A program made the position numbers and the translations under genes. A stretch of 64,000 bases of DNA from an uncultured Flavobacterium sp. (GTDB lineage: Bacteria > Bacteroidota > Bacteroidia > Flavobacteriales > Flavobacteriaceae): contig NZ_CAMLDD010000018.1 in NCBI RefSeq assembly GCF_946478785.1, forward strand, positions 1 through 64,000, given 5' to 3'. Shown here piece by piece: positions 20,301 to 29,813 of this stretch (positions are counted from its first letter, which is position 1; each line of letters begins with the position of its first letter). Below the pieces are notes generated by a model that was given only the letters and a program-made list of their open reading frames with translations, was not told the DNA's origin and made no database searches.

Positions 20301-20359
20301 GTATTGGAAGTACTCCACAGACCCGTTATTATAATCTTGGATTTAAAGCAATGTTTTAA
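17333..20359 (+). CDS. Second SusC-like TonB-dependent transporter (XusC-type)
   Basis: This 1008-residue transporter has a cleavable signal peptide (FIPAKIFAQ), a carboxypeptidase-D-like domain (about 30-105) and a plug domain. The plug is shorter than in the first SusC but keeps SLILVDGAPRD and FLKGVSAVALYGSRAAKGVIYITTKKGK. The barrel follows, with DFPKRALQNTFF and a terminal LGFKAMF. It is only distantly similar to the first SusC, so the two pairs probably take different oligosaccharide sizes or decorations (inference). It sits 43 bp after the first SusD and forms one transcript with it. Confidence 0.92.
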   Translation: MRYIQLKIVLCFVLFAFIPAKIFAQIDQKINLSGIVTGVDGEALENATLISKEDNITVTTDMTGSYSMSVTANTDIEVSAAGYATIIIKATPAASDINLKIEESNLVQIAFKKEQSKDLMGGVSYINLPEIIEKNYTTYSLDGSNTSLIGGFNGTLWGMGGSLILVDGAPRDASTVLSTEIDQITFLKGVSAVALYGSRAAKGVIYITTKKGKVQKQQIATRFDNGVIIPKSMPEYLGSAEYMYYYNQARINDGLDPTYSDETIYNYASGKNPYRYADVNYYAPEYVKKFYFNYDANVEITGGNKTARYYSVVNFSSQQDPLQDFGEAANNNNNRFNVRGNVDVTISNRVSATIGANAIYNNSRGVNTDYWNGAATLRPHLFSPLVPISMIEDGDDASLSVVQNSNYVVDNKYLLGGTQLNPTNPFASIYAGGYNTFTSRQFQFNTGINIELGDVIKGLTFRTDFAVDYATSYNQSYNNSYATYEAAWNTYAGYDQISSLTKYGKDAKDGIENINNSAFNQTITFSGQFNYLRKINENHNLSGMLIASGFQQGQSGVYHKTSNANIGLNLSYNLDQKYYAEFNGAYVHSAKFAEGNRGAFSPTASLGWKLSEEDFMKGLTAINDLKLTVSGGVVNTDLDVSNYYMYESIYNQTDGAWFSWRDGALNRSTDVRRGENLDLGFAKRTEVNFGLEGAFFKNFMTLKSSFFMNKVTGNAIQPSSLYPNYFVTGWPNTSFLPFINYNDDKRTGFDFDLRFNKKVGNVDLALGFTGTYVNTEATKRAELFEDSYQNRKGKPLDALWGLKSDGFFTDAADITNSPSQTFGQVKPGDIKYIDQNGDGIIDNKDEVYLGKAGWNGAPFTFGINFTSKWNNFTFFTMFTGQTGAYAMKNNSYFWMDGEDKYSVNVRNSWTEETKETATYPRLTSLNSDNNFRSSDFWIYSTNRVNLSKVQLTYDFPKRALQNTFFSELSVYALGSSLLTISKNRDVMELSIGSTPQTRYYNLGFKAMF

Positions 20360-20387
20360 ATTTAAAAAAACACTTAATTTAATTATT

Positions 20388-22121
20388 ATGAAAGTAAAAA
20401 TAATATTATTTATATCAGTTCTGTTTGTTTTTTGTAGCTGCGAAGATTTAATAGATCCGGCAATAGAAAATAATAGAGGAATTGAAGATATGTACGCTGA
20501 AGCAGAATTTGCTCAGGGAATTCTATTGAATGCCTATACAAGATTACCAGGAAATAGCTGGTCATTTAATGATGTAGCCACTGATGATGCTGTAACCAAT
20601 GATATTTCAAATGCTTATCTTAAAGCAGCGACAGGACAATGGACCTCTAATTTTAATCCGTTTGATCAGTGGTCAAATTCAAGATCAGCCATTCAGTATT
20701 TGAATCTCTTTCTTGCTGAGGCTGGTAAGGTGCAATGGGCAAAGGATGAAAAAGTAAGTCTTTTGTTTAGAGATCGTTTAATGGGTGAAGCTTATGGACT
20801 ACGGGCTCTGTATATGTATCATTTATTACAAGCCCATGCCGGTACTGCTACAAATGACCAATTATTAGGAGTACCGATTCTTTTAGAGCCGGAAACATCA
20901 ACTTCAAACTTTAATGTAGCACGTTCTTCGTTTGAAGATTGTATGAAACAATTGTATAGTGATGTAGAAAAGGCAACACAATTATTGCCATTAGATTTTG
21001 AAGATGCAGCAGCATTACCTCCGGGTTACGATAATTTAAGTGATTATAATCGTGTTTTTGGTCAATATGCCAGACAAAGAATGTCAGCCAGAATTGCGCG
21101 GGTTGTAAAAGCACAAGCTGCCTTGTTAGCTGCCAGTCCGGCTTTTAGTGCCGGCAATACCACAACATGGGAAGATGCTGCTACATTTGCCGGGGAATTA
21201 TTAAATTTAAACGGAGGCGTTTCAGGAATAGCTTCTAATGGTTTAAACTGGTATAATGATGTAGCGGAGTTAAATGCTTTAGGAGCAGGTGTTAATCCTC
21301 CAGAGGTTATTTGGAGAGGCGACATCGGAGACAGTAATAATTTAGAAGCAGATAATTTTCCACCAACTCTTTTTGGAAAAGGACGTATCAATCCAACTCA
21401 AAATTTAGTTGACGCTTTCCCAATGGCAAATGGGTATCCAATTAATCATGCCAGTAGTAATTATGTTGCTGCAAATCCGTATGAAAATCGTGATCCGCGT
21501 CTGAAAAAATTTATTCTGGTAAATCAGTCCACTGCAGGTGTGAGCAACACGGTAATAGTAACAGCCAGTGATGGTACTACAAACGATGCGTTAAACAAAG
21601 TAGGTACTTCAACCAGAACAGGGTATTATATGAGAAAATTATTAAGACAGGATGTAAATTTAAATCCAACCTCAATCAATAATCAAAGACACTATAAACC
21701 TCGTATGCGATATACAGAATTATATCTTATCTATGCTGAGGCTGCCAATGAGGCATGGGGGCCAATGGCTACAGGGACTATAGGATTCTCTGCATATGAT
21801 GTTGTTAAAGCTTTAAGAGTTAGGGCAGGTATAACAACGGATCCGTACTTAGAATCGATTAAAACGGACAAAACTGAAATGCGTAATTTAATTAGAAATG
21901 AACGTCGTCTGGAATTATGTTTTGAAGGATTCAGGTTTTGGGATTTACGCAGATGGAATGCCAGTTTAAATGTTGCAGCAGAAGGAGATAAAATTCAGGG
22001 AGGCGTGCATCAAAAAATCACCGTCGAAAACAGAGTTTATGCTGACTATATGCAGTATGGTCCAATTCCATATTTAGAGGCTCTTAAATTTAATGCTTTA
22101 TTGCAAAACAAGGGATGGTAG
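20388..22121 (+). CDS. Second SusD-like lipoprotein (XusD-type)
   Basis: This 577-residue partner of the second SusC has a lipobox at C18 (FVFCSCEDLIDP). SusD markers include RLMGEAYGLRALYMYHLLQAHAG, YMRKLLRQD, RYTELYLIYAEAANEA and RNERRLELCFEGFRFWDLRRW. The ATG at 20388 was chosen: a longer in-frame reading from 20304 would overlap the SusC gene and destroy the signal peptide. It is placed 28 bp behind SusC and 52 bp ahead of the next lipoprotein gene. Confidence 0.93.
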   Translation: MKVKIILFISVLFVFCSCEDLIDPAIENNRGIEDMYAEAEFAQGILLNAYTRLPGNSWSFNDVATDDAVTNDISNAYLKAATGQWTSNFNPFDQWSNSRSAIQYLNLFLAEAGKVQWAKDEKVSLLFRDRLMGEAYGLRALYMYHLLQAHAGTATNDQLLGVPILLEPETSTSNFNVARSSFEDCMKQLYSDVEKATQLLPLDFEDAAALPPGYDNLSDYNRVFGQYARQRMSARIARVVKAQAALLAASPAFSAGNTTTWEDAATFAGELLNLNGGVSGIASNGLNWYNDVAELNALGAGVNPPEVIWRGDIGDSNNLEADNFPPTLFGKGRINPTQNLVDAFPMANGYPINHASSNYVAANPYENRDPRLKKFILVNQSTAGVSNTVIVTASDGTTNDALNKVGTSTRTGYYMRKLLRQDVNLNPTSINNQRHYKPRMRYTELYLIYAEAANEAWGPMATGTIGFSAYDVVKALRVRAGITTDPYLESIKTDKTEMRNLIRNERRLELCFEGFRFWDLRRWNASLNVAAEGDKIQGGVHQKITVENRVYADYMQYGPIPYLEALKFNALLQNKGW

Positions 22122-22173
22122 AACATAGCAATTCTATTTAATGTGTACGAAAATTTAATTTAATTAAAGAAAA

Positions 22174-23274
22174 ATGAAAAACAAGATATTTTTAATGTTT
22201 GCAATAGTATTTATCTCTTTGGCTTCCTGTACAAATCAGGATGCGGAGTTTGATAATTTCGATCATACTGCTGTTTATTTTGCCTATCAATTTCCTGTCA
22301 GAACCATAACATTAGGAGAGGATATATTTGATACTACTTTAGACAATCAGCATAAATGCAGAATAATAGCTACTTTAGGAGGTGTTTATAGTAATGATAC
22401 CGATGTATCTATTGATGTTGAAGTTGCTGATCCATTAACTACAGGATTGCTATTTAAAGCTGCAGGGGATAATATTCTTCCAATGCCAAGTAATTATTAT
22501 ACATTATTATCTAATAAAATGGTTATTGCTAAAGGACAGATAACAGGCGGCATCGATGTTCAACTAACGGATGCTTTTTTTGCAGATCCGCTTGCTGTAA
22601 AAAATACTTATGTAATTCCTCTTAAGATGACTAATGTTGTGAACGCTGATTCTATTTTATCAGGCAAGGCATTAGTAGCAAATCCTAATAGAGCTATTGC
22701 CGGCGATTGGGCAGTTGTTCCAAAGGATTTTATATTTTACGCTGTAAAGTATGTTAATCCCTGGCATGGCTTTTATTTGCGTAGAGGAAAAGATGTGGTT
22801 ACCAGGGATAATAGCACCACAACTGAGGAACGAAAAAAAGAGTATGTAGAATATGATGAAGTTGTTAAATTAAGTACATTATCTCTTTCAAAACTCGTAT
22901 ATCCGATTTCTAATTATAAAACTAAATACGGAATAAATTTAAATCTTAAAGTGGATATTACATTAGACCAAAATGAAAAATGCATCCTTAACGAAAGAGA
23001 AGCCTCTTATCAATTAAATGATTCTACAACGGTATATAATATTTCAGCCTCTGGAACTGGATCTTTTGTAAAAAAAGGAGAAATAAAGAGTTGGGGAAAT
23101 AAAGACAGAGATGCAATGTATTTAGATTACACAGTAAATTATACAGTTAAAACTACTTTTCCAGTAAAGAATTTACCAGATGATATTCAGGTTGTTAAGT
23201 ATGTAACCAACGATATATTGGTATTAAGAGATAGAGGTGTGACAGCTGAAGTTTTTAGTCCTGTTCTAAAATAG
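22174..23274 (+). CDS. Surface lipoprotein with DUF1735-like domain (XusE-type)
   Basis: This 366-residue lipoprotein has a lipobox at C19 (ISLASCTNQ). Residues about 30-170 resemble the DUF1735 beta-sandwich of SusE-like proteins (VYFAYQFPVRTITLGED, then the YYTLLSNKMVIAKGQ stretch). The C-terminal part begins with WHGFYLRRGKDVV and resembles the DUF5627/DUF4361-type modules seen in xylan loci. Its position between the second SusD and the GH10 gene matches XusE, which is needed or co-expressed for xylan binding in related loci. The role as a third surface glycan-binding protein is inferred. Confidence 0.75.
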   Translation: MKNKIFLMFAIVFISLASCTNQDAEFDNFDHTAVYFAYQFPVRTITLGEDIFDTTLDNQHKCRIIATLGGVYSNDTDVSIDVEVADPLTTGLLFKAAGDNILPMPSNYYTLLSNKMVIAKGQITGGIDVQLTDAFFADPLAVKNTYVIPLKMTNVVNADSILSGKALVANPNRAIAGDWAVVPKDFIFYAVKYVNPWHGFYLRRGKDVVTRDNSTTTEERKKEYVEYDEVVKLSTLSLSKLVYPISNYKTKYGINLNLKVDITLDQNEKCILNEREASYQLNDSTTVYNISASGTGSFVKKGEIKSWGNKDRDAMYLDYTVNYTVKTTFPVKNLPDDIQVVKYVTNDILVLRDRGVTAEVFSPVLK

Positions 23275-23310
23275 TCTAGAATTTTATTAAAAAATATAAA
23301 TTTAAAGAAG

Positions 23311-24966
23311 ATGAATAAATTATATAAAATTTGGCTATTATCTTCAGTTTTGATGATGGCTGCATCATGTACAGATGACAATGCTTTGGCGTTCGATTAT
23401 GAAAAACCTGAAAATATTGCTAATCAAGAGGAAATTGATGGATATAAAGATTTGAGCACTTATGTAAACAGAGAGGCTAACCCTATGTTTAAACTAGGTG
23501 CCGGTATCACTTTGTCTGACTATACAGGTAAAAAAGTAATGTATAGACTGGTTAACAAAAATTTTGATGAGATTACTTTAGGGTATGAAATGAAACATGG
23601 AGCAGTTGTTCAGGCTGATGGAAGTCTGGATCTTGACAATGTTAATAAACTATTGGCTATGGCTAATGAAGCTAATGTTTCCGTTTTTGGGCATACACTT
23701 TGCTGGCATGCCAATCAAAATGCTGCCTATTTAAATAGTTTGATTGCTCCTGTAAAAATACCAGGGGGAACAACGCCTATTGAAGCAGGATATGCACTTA
23801 AGATGACTAATCCAAAAGTTGTTAACGCATGGGAAGCACAAACGGTGTATGATATTCCTGGAACTGAAGTCAATACCGAATATATTTTAACAGTTGTGGC
23901 AAAGGGTAGCAAAGATGGCAATATCAGTGTAGATCTACAGAAGACATCTGACTATAGTGGTAATGGTTTTGGAAATATAGTTTTAACAACTCAATATAAA
24001 GAATATACACTTAAATTAACAACAACCGCAATACGTAACCGATTTATTTTTAATCACGGACAATATGATGGAACGGTTTTCATTGACAATATAACCCTTA
24101 GAAAAACTGGTAGTACTACAGATATTATTCCTGAAGGAGATTTCGAAAGTGGCATAAGCGGCTGGGGTGGCTGGGGAAATAATTCTACTCGTGTACGGTC
24201 AGCAGATGGTGAAGGTTATGGTGGTCTTGGAGGAGCCACAATTGAAAAAACAGCACAAGAGAAAAAAACTATCATTGCAGAAGCCCTTGATAAATGGATC
24301 TCTGGTATGGTAACCAGCAGTAAAACTTATGTAAAAGCCTGGGATGTGGTTAATGAACCAATGGACGACGGAAGTCCTTATGATTTAAAAACAGGAGTTG
24401 GGAAGGCTTTGAAATCAGATGAATTTTACTGGCAGGATTACTTAGGTAAAGAGTATGCGGTCGAAGCTTTTAAACTGGCAAGAAAATATGGCAACCCAAC
24501 TGATATGCTTTTTGTAAATGATTACAATCTGGAATACAGTCTTGATAAATGCAAAGGACTTATACAGTATGTTGAATACATTGAAAGCAAAGGACAAAAA
24601 GTGGACGGTATAGGAACGCAAATGCATATTACCATCAATTCTGATAAAGAAAAAATTGCGGCCATGTTTCAATTACTTGCGGCTACAGGCAAGCTTATAA
24701 AAGTTTCTGAACTCGATGTTGCTGCCGGACTTAGCCCAACACCGGGGGATCTTCAAAAGCAAAACGATATGTACAAATATGTTGTTGATATGTACGCTAA
24801 ATATATTCCCGCAAATCAGCGGTACGGAATTACTATATGGGGAGTAACAGACAGTAAGTCTGATTCTTCCTGGTTGCCTGGTCAGCATCAGGGATTATGG
24901 AGCGTTGATTTTACCCGTAAGTCGTCTTATACAGGATTTGCTGAAGGGCTTAAAGGACTGAAATAA
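23311..24966 (+). CDS. GH10 endo-1,4-beta-xylanase lipoprotein with inserted CBM-like module
   Basis: This 551-residue surface lipoprotein (lipobox C20, MAASCTDD) cuts the xylan backbone. GH10 motifs are HTLCWHANQ, the acid/base E349 in WDVVNEP, and the nucleophile E467 in SELDV. Between residues about 148 and 310 the catalytic domain is interrupted by a CBM4-like beta-sandwich, as is known for Bacteroidota Xyn10 enzymes. The insert is in an odd order: it begins with what is normally the second part of such a CBM (GYALKMTNP...FIDNITL). It ends with what is normally the first part (DIIPEGDFESGISGWGGWG), then goes straight back to GH10. It is the last gene of the operon and is followed by a strong terminator. 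Confidence 0.93.
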   Translation: MNKLYKIWLLSSVLMMAASCTDDNALAFDYEKPENIANQEEIDGYKDLSTYVNREANPMFKLGAGITLSDYTGKKVMYRLVNKNFDEITLGYEMKHGAVVQADGSLDLDNVNKLLAMANEANVSVFGHTLCWHANQNAAYLNSLIAPVKIPGGTTPIEAGYALKMTNPKVVNAWEAQTVYDIPGTEVNTEYILTVVAKGSKDGNISVDLQKTSDYSGNGFGNIVLTTQYKEYTLKLTTTAIRNRFIFNHGQYDGTVFIDNITLRKTGSTTDIIPEGDFESGISGWGGWGNNSTRVRSADGEGYGGLGGATIEKTAQEKKTIIAEALDKWISGMVTSSKTYVKAWDVVNEPMDDGSPYDLKTGVGKALKSDEFYWQDYLGKEYAVEAFKLARKYGNPTDMLFVNDYNLEYSLDKCKGLIQYVEYIESKGQKVDGIGTQMHITINSDKEKIAAMFQLLAATGKLIKVSELDVAAGLSPTPGDLQKQNDMYKYVVDMYAKYIPANQRYGITIWGVTDSKSDSSWLPGQHQGLWSVDFTRKSSYTGFAEGLKGLK

Positions 24967-24987
24967 TATTTTTTTTTAAAACTATAT

Positions 24988-25030
24988 AACAAAGTTTATT
25001 GAAATTCGTTTTCAATAAACTTTGTTTATT
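24988..25030 (+). terminator. Strong terminator between the xylanase and the convergent regulator gene
   Basis: Perfect 17-bp arms AACAAAGTTTATTGAAA (24988-25004) and its complement (25010-25026) enclose a 5-nt loop. A T-rich run follows on the plus strand, and a TTTTTTT tract lies on the minus side near 24970, so it may serve both directions. Confidence 0.85.
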
Positions 25031-25097
25031 TATGCAAAATTCAAAAAATTGCTGTGTGCTGTGAAGTAAGAAATCTCAGTAAAATCTCATTCCGTCA

Positions 25098-28000
25098 TTA
25101 ATCTGTTTCTTCTTCATTATCATTAGCCTCATTTTTTCTCAGATGTTCTTCCATATATGCTTTTGGAGACATCCCGTAAAACTGCTTAAAGCTTGTTGAA
25201 AATTTAGAAATATTTGAGAATCCTACTAAATAGGCGACTTCAGAAATATTAGTTTGTTTGGAAGCTAATAATTCCCCAGCTTGTTTTAATCTGATATTTC
25301 GAATAAGATCTCTCGAAGACTGATTCGTAAGTTCCTTTAATTTTCTATGAAGATGTACACGGCTGATTCCAATCTCTGAGGCAATCATCTCCACATTTAG
25401 GTCAGGGTTGCTTAGATTTTTATTGATAAAATTCATTATTTTCATAATGAGCTTCTCATCAGCTGATTCCATTTTTATTTTTTTAATTTTGTCCTCCTGA
25501 CCCTGATTTCCGCTAAAGTTGTTTTTTAATAAATCTCTAGTCTTAATAAGATTCACGACAGTTTTTTTCAATATTTCCATATTAAAAGGTTTAGTAATAT
25601 AGGCATCAGCACCTATATCAAGACCTTCAAGCTGATTATTATCGTGTGATTGAGCCGTCAGCAGTATAACAGGAATGTGATTGATATTTATATTTTTTTT
25701 GACTTTTCGGCAAAATGTAATACCATCCATAACAGGCATTTTAACGTCACTGATAATAAGATCAAGTGGCTCTTTTAGAACTAATTCTAAAGCTTCTTTT
25801 CCATTAGAACAGGTAAGGACTTTGTAATGAGTAGCTAATTCTTTAAAAATATACTCCCTAATTTCTTCATTATCATCAACAACCAAAATTTTTCTTTTGC
25901 CAGTTGTACCGGCACTAACATATTCCTGAGGTTCTTCTAATGGAATAGGGGGCATGTCAGATCTAAAATCACTGCTGTCTGTTTCCTGATTTTTATCTTC
26001 TAAATCTTCTTTTAACTGATCGTTTCCTATTGGTATTGTAATAATAAAACGGCATCCTGAATTTTCAGGATTATTTTCAGCAGTTATTGTTCCATTATGA
26101 AGTTCTACAATAGATCTTGTTAAGTGCAGGCCAATACCGGTTCCCTCATAATGCTGTTTTCTGCCATTTTTAGCCTGATAAAATCTGTCAAATATTTTTG
26201 CTATGTCTTTCTCATTTATTCCGGTTCCGTTATCAGAAATAGTCACGGTAAATGTTGACAATGATTTATCGTGGAGATCGGTATTTTCTTCTATAAATAC
26301 ATCAATCATCCCATCATTATGTACAAACTTAACAGCATTGGAAATTACGTTTTGAATTATTCTGTCAAAATATTTAGGATCAACACAGGCATATAATTGT
26401 GGTTTTTTATAATGCAATTCTAACCTGATATTTTTTTCCTGAATCTGTTCTTCAAATAAAAGACTGAGTTCACGGATAGATGCTATGATATCTGTTCTTT
26501 TTAAGTTTAAAAAAATTTGTCCCTGATCAATTTTACGTACATCCATAACCTGATTAACAAGCTGCAGGATTTTCTCTGAATTGCGGTACATGACCTGATA
26601 CCATTTCTGTCTTGCAATATCGGGATCTGAATTCATTAATTTCAGCAGAGGATTGATGACTAACGATATTGGGGATTTTATATCATGAGAAATATTAGTT
26701 AAAAACTGCAATTTAGCCTCATTTATTTGCTTGTTTTGTAAATGTTCCTGAATTTTTTTCTGAGTTAATTTTCTCTGTTTAATCTGCACATATACAAAAT
26801 ACAGAACTGCTATAAACAGTACCCAATACAAAATTTTTAACCAAAACGAGAAGTACCAGACCGGATGTATTGTAATGACAAGCGGGCGTACACTTGTATA
26901 TTTGCCGTAGAGTTCTGCTTTGACTTTAAAATTATAAGTGCCTGGTTCCAGATTATCAAATGTAACCGTGTTAACGCCTTGCTGTAATTTGTTCCATTTG
27001 TTTTTCTCAAGTGAATAAAAATAGGTGATATGTTGCTGACTGGTAAAATCCAAAGTAGAAAATTCAATGCTGAATGAATTGTCATCATGGCTCAAATCTA
27101 CAGATCTTGCATCTATAAGGGCACTGTTGACAATTTCAAACTGATCTGATTTCATTCCTTTTTTAACAGATTTATCCTGTATATAAAAACCAGTGATATA
27201 CACATTGGAACTCTTCGCGTTGTAGGTTATTTTTTCTGGATTGAAATACGTGACACCCTTCATGCCTCCAAAAATAATTGTACCATTTTTGTCAGTACAT
27301 GAAGCATTTTTACTGAATTCATTCCCCTGGAGGCCATCGTTAAAATAAAAATTGGAAAACTTTTTGGTTTTTGAATTGAATTTGGAGATGCCGTGATTTG
27401 TACTCATCCACAGGTTATTATTTTTATCCCTTTCAATAGCACATATGATATTACTGGGTAAATTATTGTCAGTAGTGTAAGTAACTATATTTTTCCCGTC
27501 TTTTGGCTTATAAATAAGGCCTTCCGATGTTCCAATCCATAAGTTTCTCTGAGCGTCTTCGTTTATGGAATAAATAATCTTTTGTGGAAACATATGGTTT
27601 AAGCCTCCTGTTTTAATGTAATTTTTGGTTTTGAGATCCAGGCAATATAAGCCGTCATAAGTTCCTACGTAAAGCCTGTTGTTTTGTGCGGGCAGAACAC
27701 AATTGACATACTGGTTTCCTAAAACGTTGTTACTGTCTTTTGCATTTGAATCATTATTGACCACTTCATTCGTCTTCAGATTCATAGAAAAAAGTCCAGC
27801 CCCGAGTGAGCCAATCCACAGGTTTTTATTTTGGTCTTCGGTAATGGTGAAGATGCTTTTTACAGGTTTATTTTCCTTATCAAATAGTGTATCTATAAAA
27901 TCAATTTTATTGGTATTCCGATTGAGTTTGGCAAGGCCATGCATATAAGTTCCAATCCATAAATTGCCGTTTGAATCTTCAAAAACGCACATAACGGTCA

Positions 28001-29207
28001 ATCGTTTGTATCCTTTTTTTTCAATAGTATAATGATATTCTTTTTTATTTTCTGATGAAATTCCATACAAGCCGTCTCCATCTGTACCTACCCACAAAAT
28101 GTTCTTTTTATCCTTATAAACAGACAATACACAGTTCGAACCAATCACATTATTGGATAAGGACTGATAGCCTAAATAATTAAAATTATTTTCTTTACGA
28201 GGCAGTAGCAATACGCCTTTTTGATACAGTCCCATCCAGAGATTTCCGGATTTGTCCTCAATAATAGAATGGACTTTAGACATCGAAAAATCAAAATTGG
28301 AGACATTAAAATTGGCTGCTGTCATTTTCCTTTCTCTGGAGTCATATGCATAGAGACCCATTCCGTCGGTACCAATTAATACCTTATTGTTTTTATCTAA
28401 AAAAAGCTTTTTTACAGGCAGCGAAGCTGAAGGACTATAGGATATAAATTTTTTTTCGGCTTTATCGTATATATATAGCCCATGGTTAAGCGTGCCCACA
28501 AAAAGATTTCCATTTTTGTCTTCGCATATGCTGCTAACATTGTCAATATGTTCTTTTGAAAGAAAAACTTTTTCGGCAGTATTATCAGGTTTAACTTTCC
28601 ATAGCCCTCGATCTTGTGTTAAAATCCATAAATTATTCTTTTTATCCTCATAGATTTCATGGATCATATAAGAGGGAATAGGAATTTTTATTTGTTGGGC
28701 AATAGTATTTTGTTTTTTAAATTCAATTTTAAAAATTCCATAACCAGAGGTTCCAGCTAAAACATCCCCATTTTTTCTATGTAACATGCAGCTTACATGT
28801 GGCGAAATTTTTGTAACACCATTAGCTGTCATTAAAATAGTACTAAAGGAGTCGGTGGCATGATTATAAATCTGTAAGCCATTGATAAATCCAAAAAATA
28901 AGTTTTTGTTTCGGTCTTCAAAAATGGTTTTTACGTAATTATTTAAGACAGTTTCAGGATTGTTTTTCAAATGCTTGTACGTGACAAATTTTGCCCCGTC
29001 GTATCTGTTTAACCCATCTTCAGAAGCAATCCAGATATATCCTTTACTGTCCTGACAAATACTGTTTATCAAACTGCTCGACAATTGTGAATCTGAAGTG
29101 TAAAGCCTGCCAGACTGAGATCTTAAACCAGCAGGCATCAGCACAAGAATTAGAATTATAATTTTTAGAGTTTTCAAGATATTAGAATATGTTAAACTTA
29201 TTATCAA
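25098..29207 (-). CDS. Hybrid two-component system regulator (HTCS) of the xylan locus
   Basis: This 1369-residue membrane protein senses oligosaccharides in the periplasm and activates transcription. In order: signal segment; a two-bladed-type periplasmic sensor of many Reg_prop repeats (such as GYIWIASEDGLNRYDG and NLWIGTYMHGLAKLN) up to about residue 690; a Y_Y_Y domain to about 780; and one membrane helix (about 785-806). Then come a HisKA domain with H841 in ISHDIKSP, HATPase_c (DNGTGI, GTGIGLHLTRS), a receiver with phospho-acceptor D1154 in ISDVKMP, and an AraC-type helix-turn-helix (about 1255-1355). All catalytic residues are intact. It lies between the SusCD operon and the GH43 operon on the opposite strand. 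Both operons carry the same promoter module, its likely target. Confidence 0.95.
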   Translation of the reverse strand: MIISLTYSNILKTLKIIILILVLMPAGLRSQSGRLYTSDSQLSSSLINSICQDSKGYIWIASEDGLNRYDGAKFVTYKHLKNNPETVLNNYVKTIFEDRNKNLFFGFINGLQIYNHATDSFSTILMTANGVTKISPHVSCMLHRKNGDVLAGTSGYGIFKIEFKKQNTIAQQIKIPIPSYMIHEIYEDKKNNLWILTQDRGLWKVKPDNTAEKVFLSKEHIDNVSSICEDKNGNLFVGTLNHGLYIYDKAEKKFISYSPSASLPVKKLFLDKNNKVLIGTDGMGLYAYDSRERKMTAANFNVSNFDFSMSKVHSIIEDKSGNLWMGLYQKGVLLLPRKENNFNYLGYQSLSNNVIGSNCVLSVYKDKKNILWVGTDGDGLYGISSENKKEYHYTIEKKGYKRLTVMCVFEDSNGNLWIGTYMHGLAKLNRNTNKIDFIDTLFDKENKPVKSIFTITEDQNKNLWIGSLGAGLFSMNLKTNEVVNNDSNAKDSNNVLGNQYVNCVLPAQNNRLYVGTYDGLYCLDLKTKNYIKTGGLNHMFPQKIIYSINEDAQRNLWIGTSEGLIYKPKDGKNIVTYTTDNNLPSNIICAIERDKNNNLWMSTNHGISKFNSKTKKFSNFYFNDGLQGNEFSKNASCTDKNGTIIFGGMKGVTYFNPEKITYNAKSSNVYITGFYIQDKSVKKGMKSDQFEIVNSALIDARSVDLSHDDNSFSIEFSTLDFTSQQHITYFYSLEKNKWNKLQQGVNTVTFDNLEPGTYNFKVKAELYGKYTSVRPLVITIHPVWYFSFWLKILYWVLFIAVLYFVYVQIKQRKLTQKKIQEHLQNKQINEAKLQFLTNISHDIKSPISLVINPLLKLMNSDPDIARQKWYQVMYRNSEKILQLVNQVMDVRKIDQGQIFLNLKRTDIIASIRELSLLFEEQIQEKNIRLELHYKKPQLYACVDPKYFDRIIQNVISNAVKFVHNDGMIDVFIEENTDLHDKSLSTFTVTISDNGTGINEKDIAKIFDRFYQAKNGRKQHYEGTGIGLHLTRSIVELHNGTITAENNPENSGCRFIITIPIGNDQLKEDLEDKNQETDSSDFRSDMPPIPLEEPQEYVSAGTTGKRKILVVDDNEEIREYIFKELATHYKVLTCSNGKEALELVLKEPLDLIISDVKMPVMDGITFCRKVKKNININHIPVILLTAQSHDNNQLEGLDIGADAYITKPFNMEILKKTVVNLIKTRDLLKNNFSGNQGQEDKIKKIKMESADEKLIMKIMNFINKNLSNPDLNVEMIASEIGISRVHLHRKLKELTNQSSRDLIRNIRLKQAGELLASKQTNISEVAYLVGFSNISKFSTSFKQFYGMSPKAYMEEHLRKNEANDNEEETD

Positions 29208-29700
29208 ATATAACTAACCGCAGCTTTATCACTTTTGGTTAAAAAATGCTGTAAATTATAGATTGTACTTTTATACTGAGAGTCTTAAGGGGATATAACC
29301 GATAAGCTGAGATAAACCAACATAATACGCTGCTTTAGGTAGTAAATAGAGTAAGCTAAAACCGTAAAAATTTATCCTTTTTAGGGCAAGTTACCGCAAC
29401 ACAAGTTTAAGAGATATAATTCAAATCAGCAAATTTATTCTGTAAAATAAAACTATACATTTTGCGATTGAAGTTGTTTTCACATCCAATTAATTTATTT
29501 AAAATAAAAATAATATACTTATATTGAGAATAATTTAAAATACAGATATAAATGTAAATTACACACTTAAATTGTTTGGATTTTGCCTGTTTCATTGAAA
29601 ACTTCGTAAAATTTCAGAATTTTAATTTCCATAAAAAGTGCTGCAAAAAAGTATTGTCACTCAAAATCTATACAATGTTTTTTTGTTTTTCTGAGTGCTG

Positions 29701-29767
29701 TGTAACGTAGTGTAAATGATTTGTTACACTAAAACAAACTTTATTTATTTTTTTAAAATAGTTTTAC
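29701..29767 (+). promoter_or_regulatory. Xylan-regulon promoter module, copy 2
   Basis: TGTAACGTAGTGTAAA (29701-29716) repeats the sequence at 11537 exactly. The following TGTTAC (+21), ACTTTA (+37) and TAGTTTTAC (+58) stand at the same offsets as in copy 1. It lies about 285 bp upstream of the first GH43 gene and about 490 bp from the divergent regulator gene. The conserved spacing supports a shared activator site plus -7 element. Confidence 0.7.
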
Positions 29768-29813
29768 TTTAAGCTATTTTCATACTCTTAGATGGTTGTT
29801 TTTTCTGGTTACA

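Noticed and set aside
29407..29595. 62-codon minus-strand frame in the regulator-GH43 intergenic region
   Set aside because: Very AT-rich, Ile/Tyr/Lys-only composition with no signal or motif; a chance frame.
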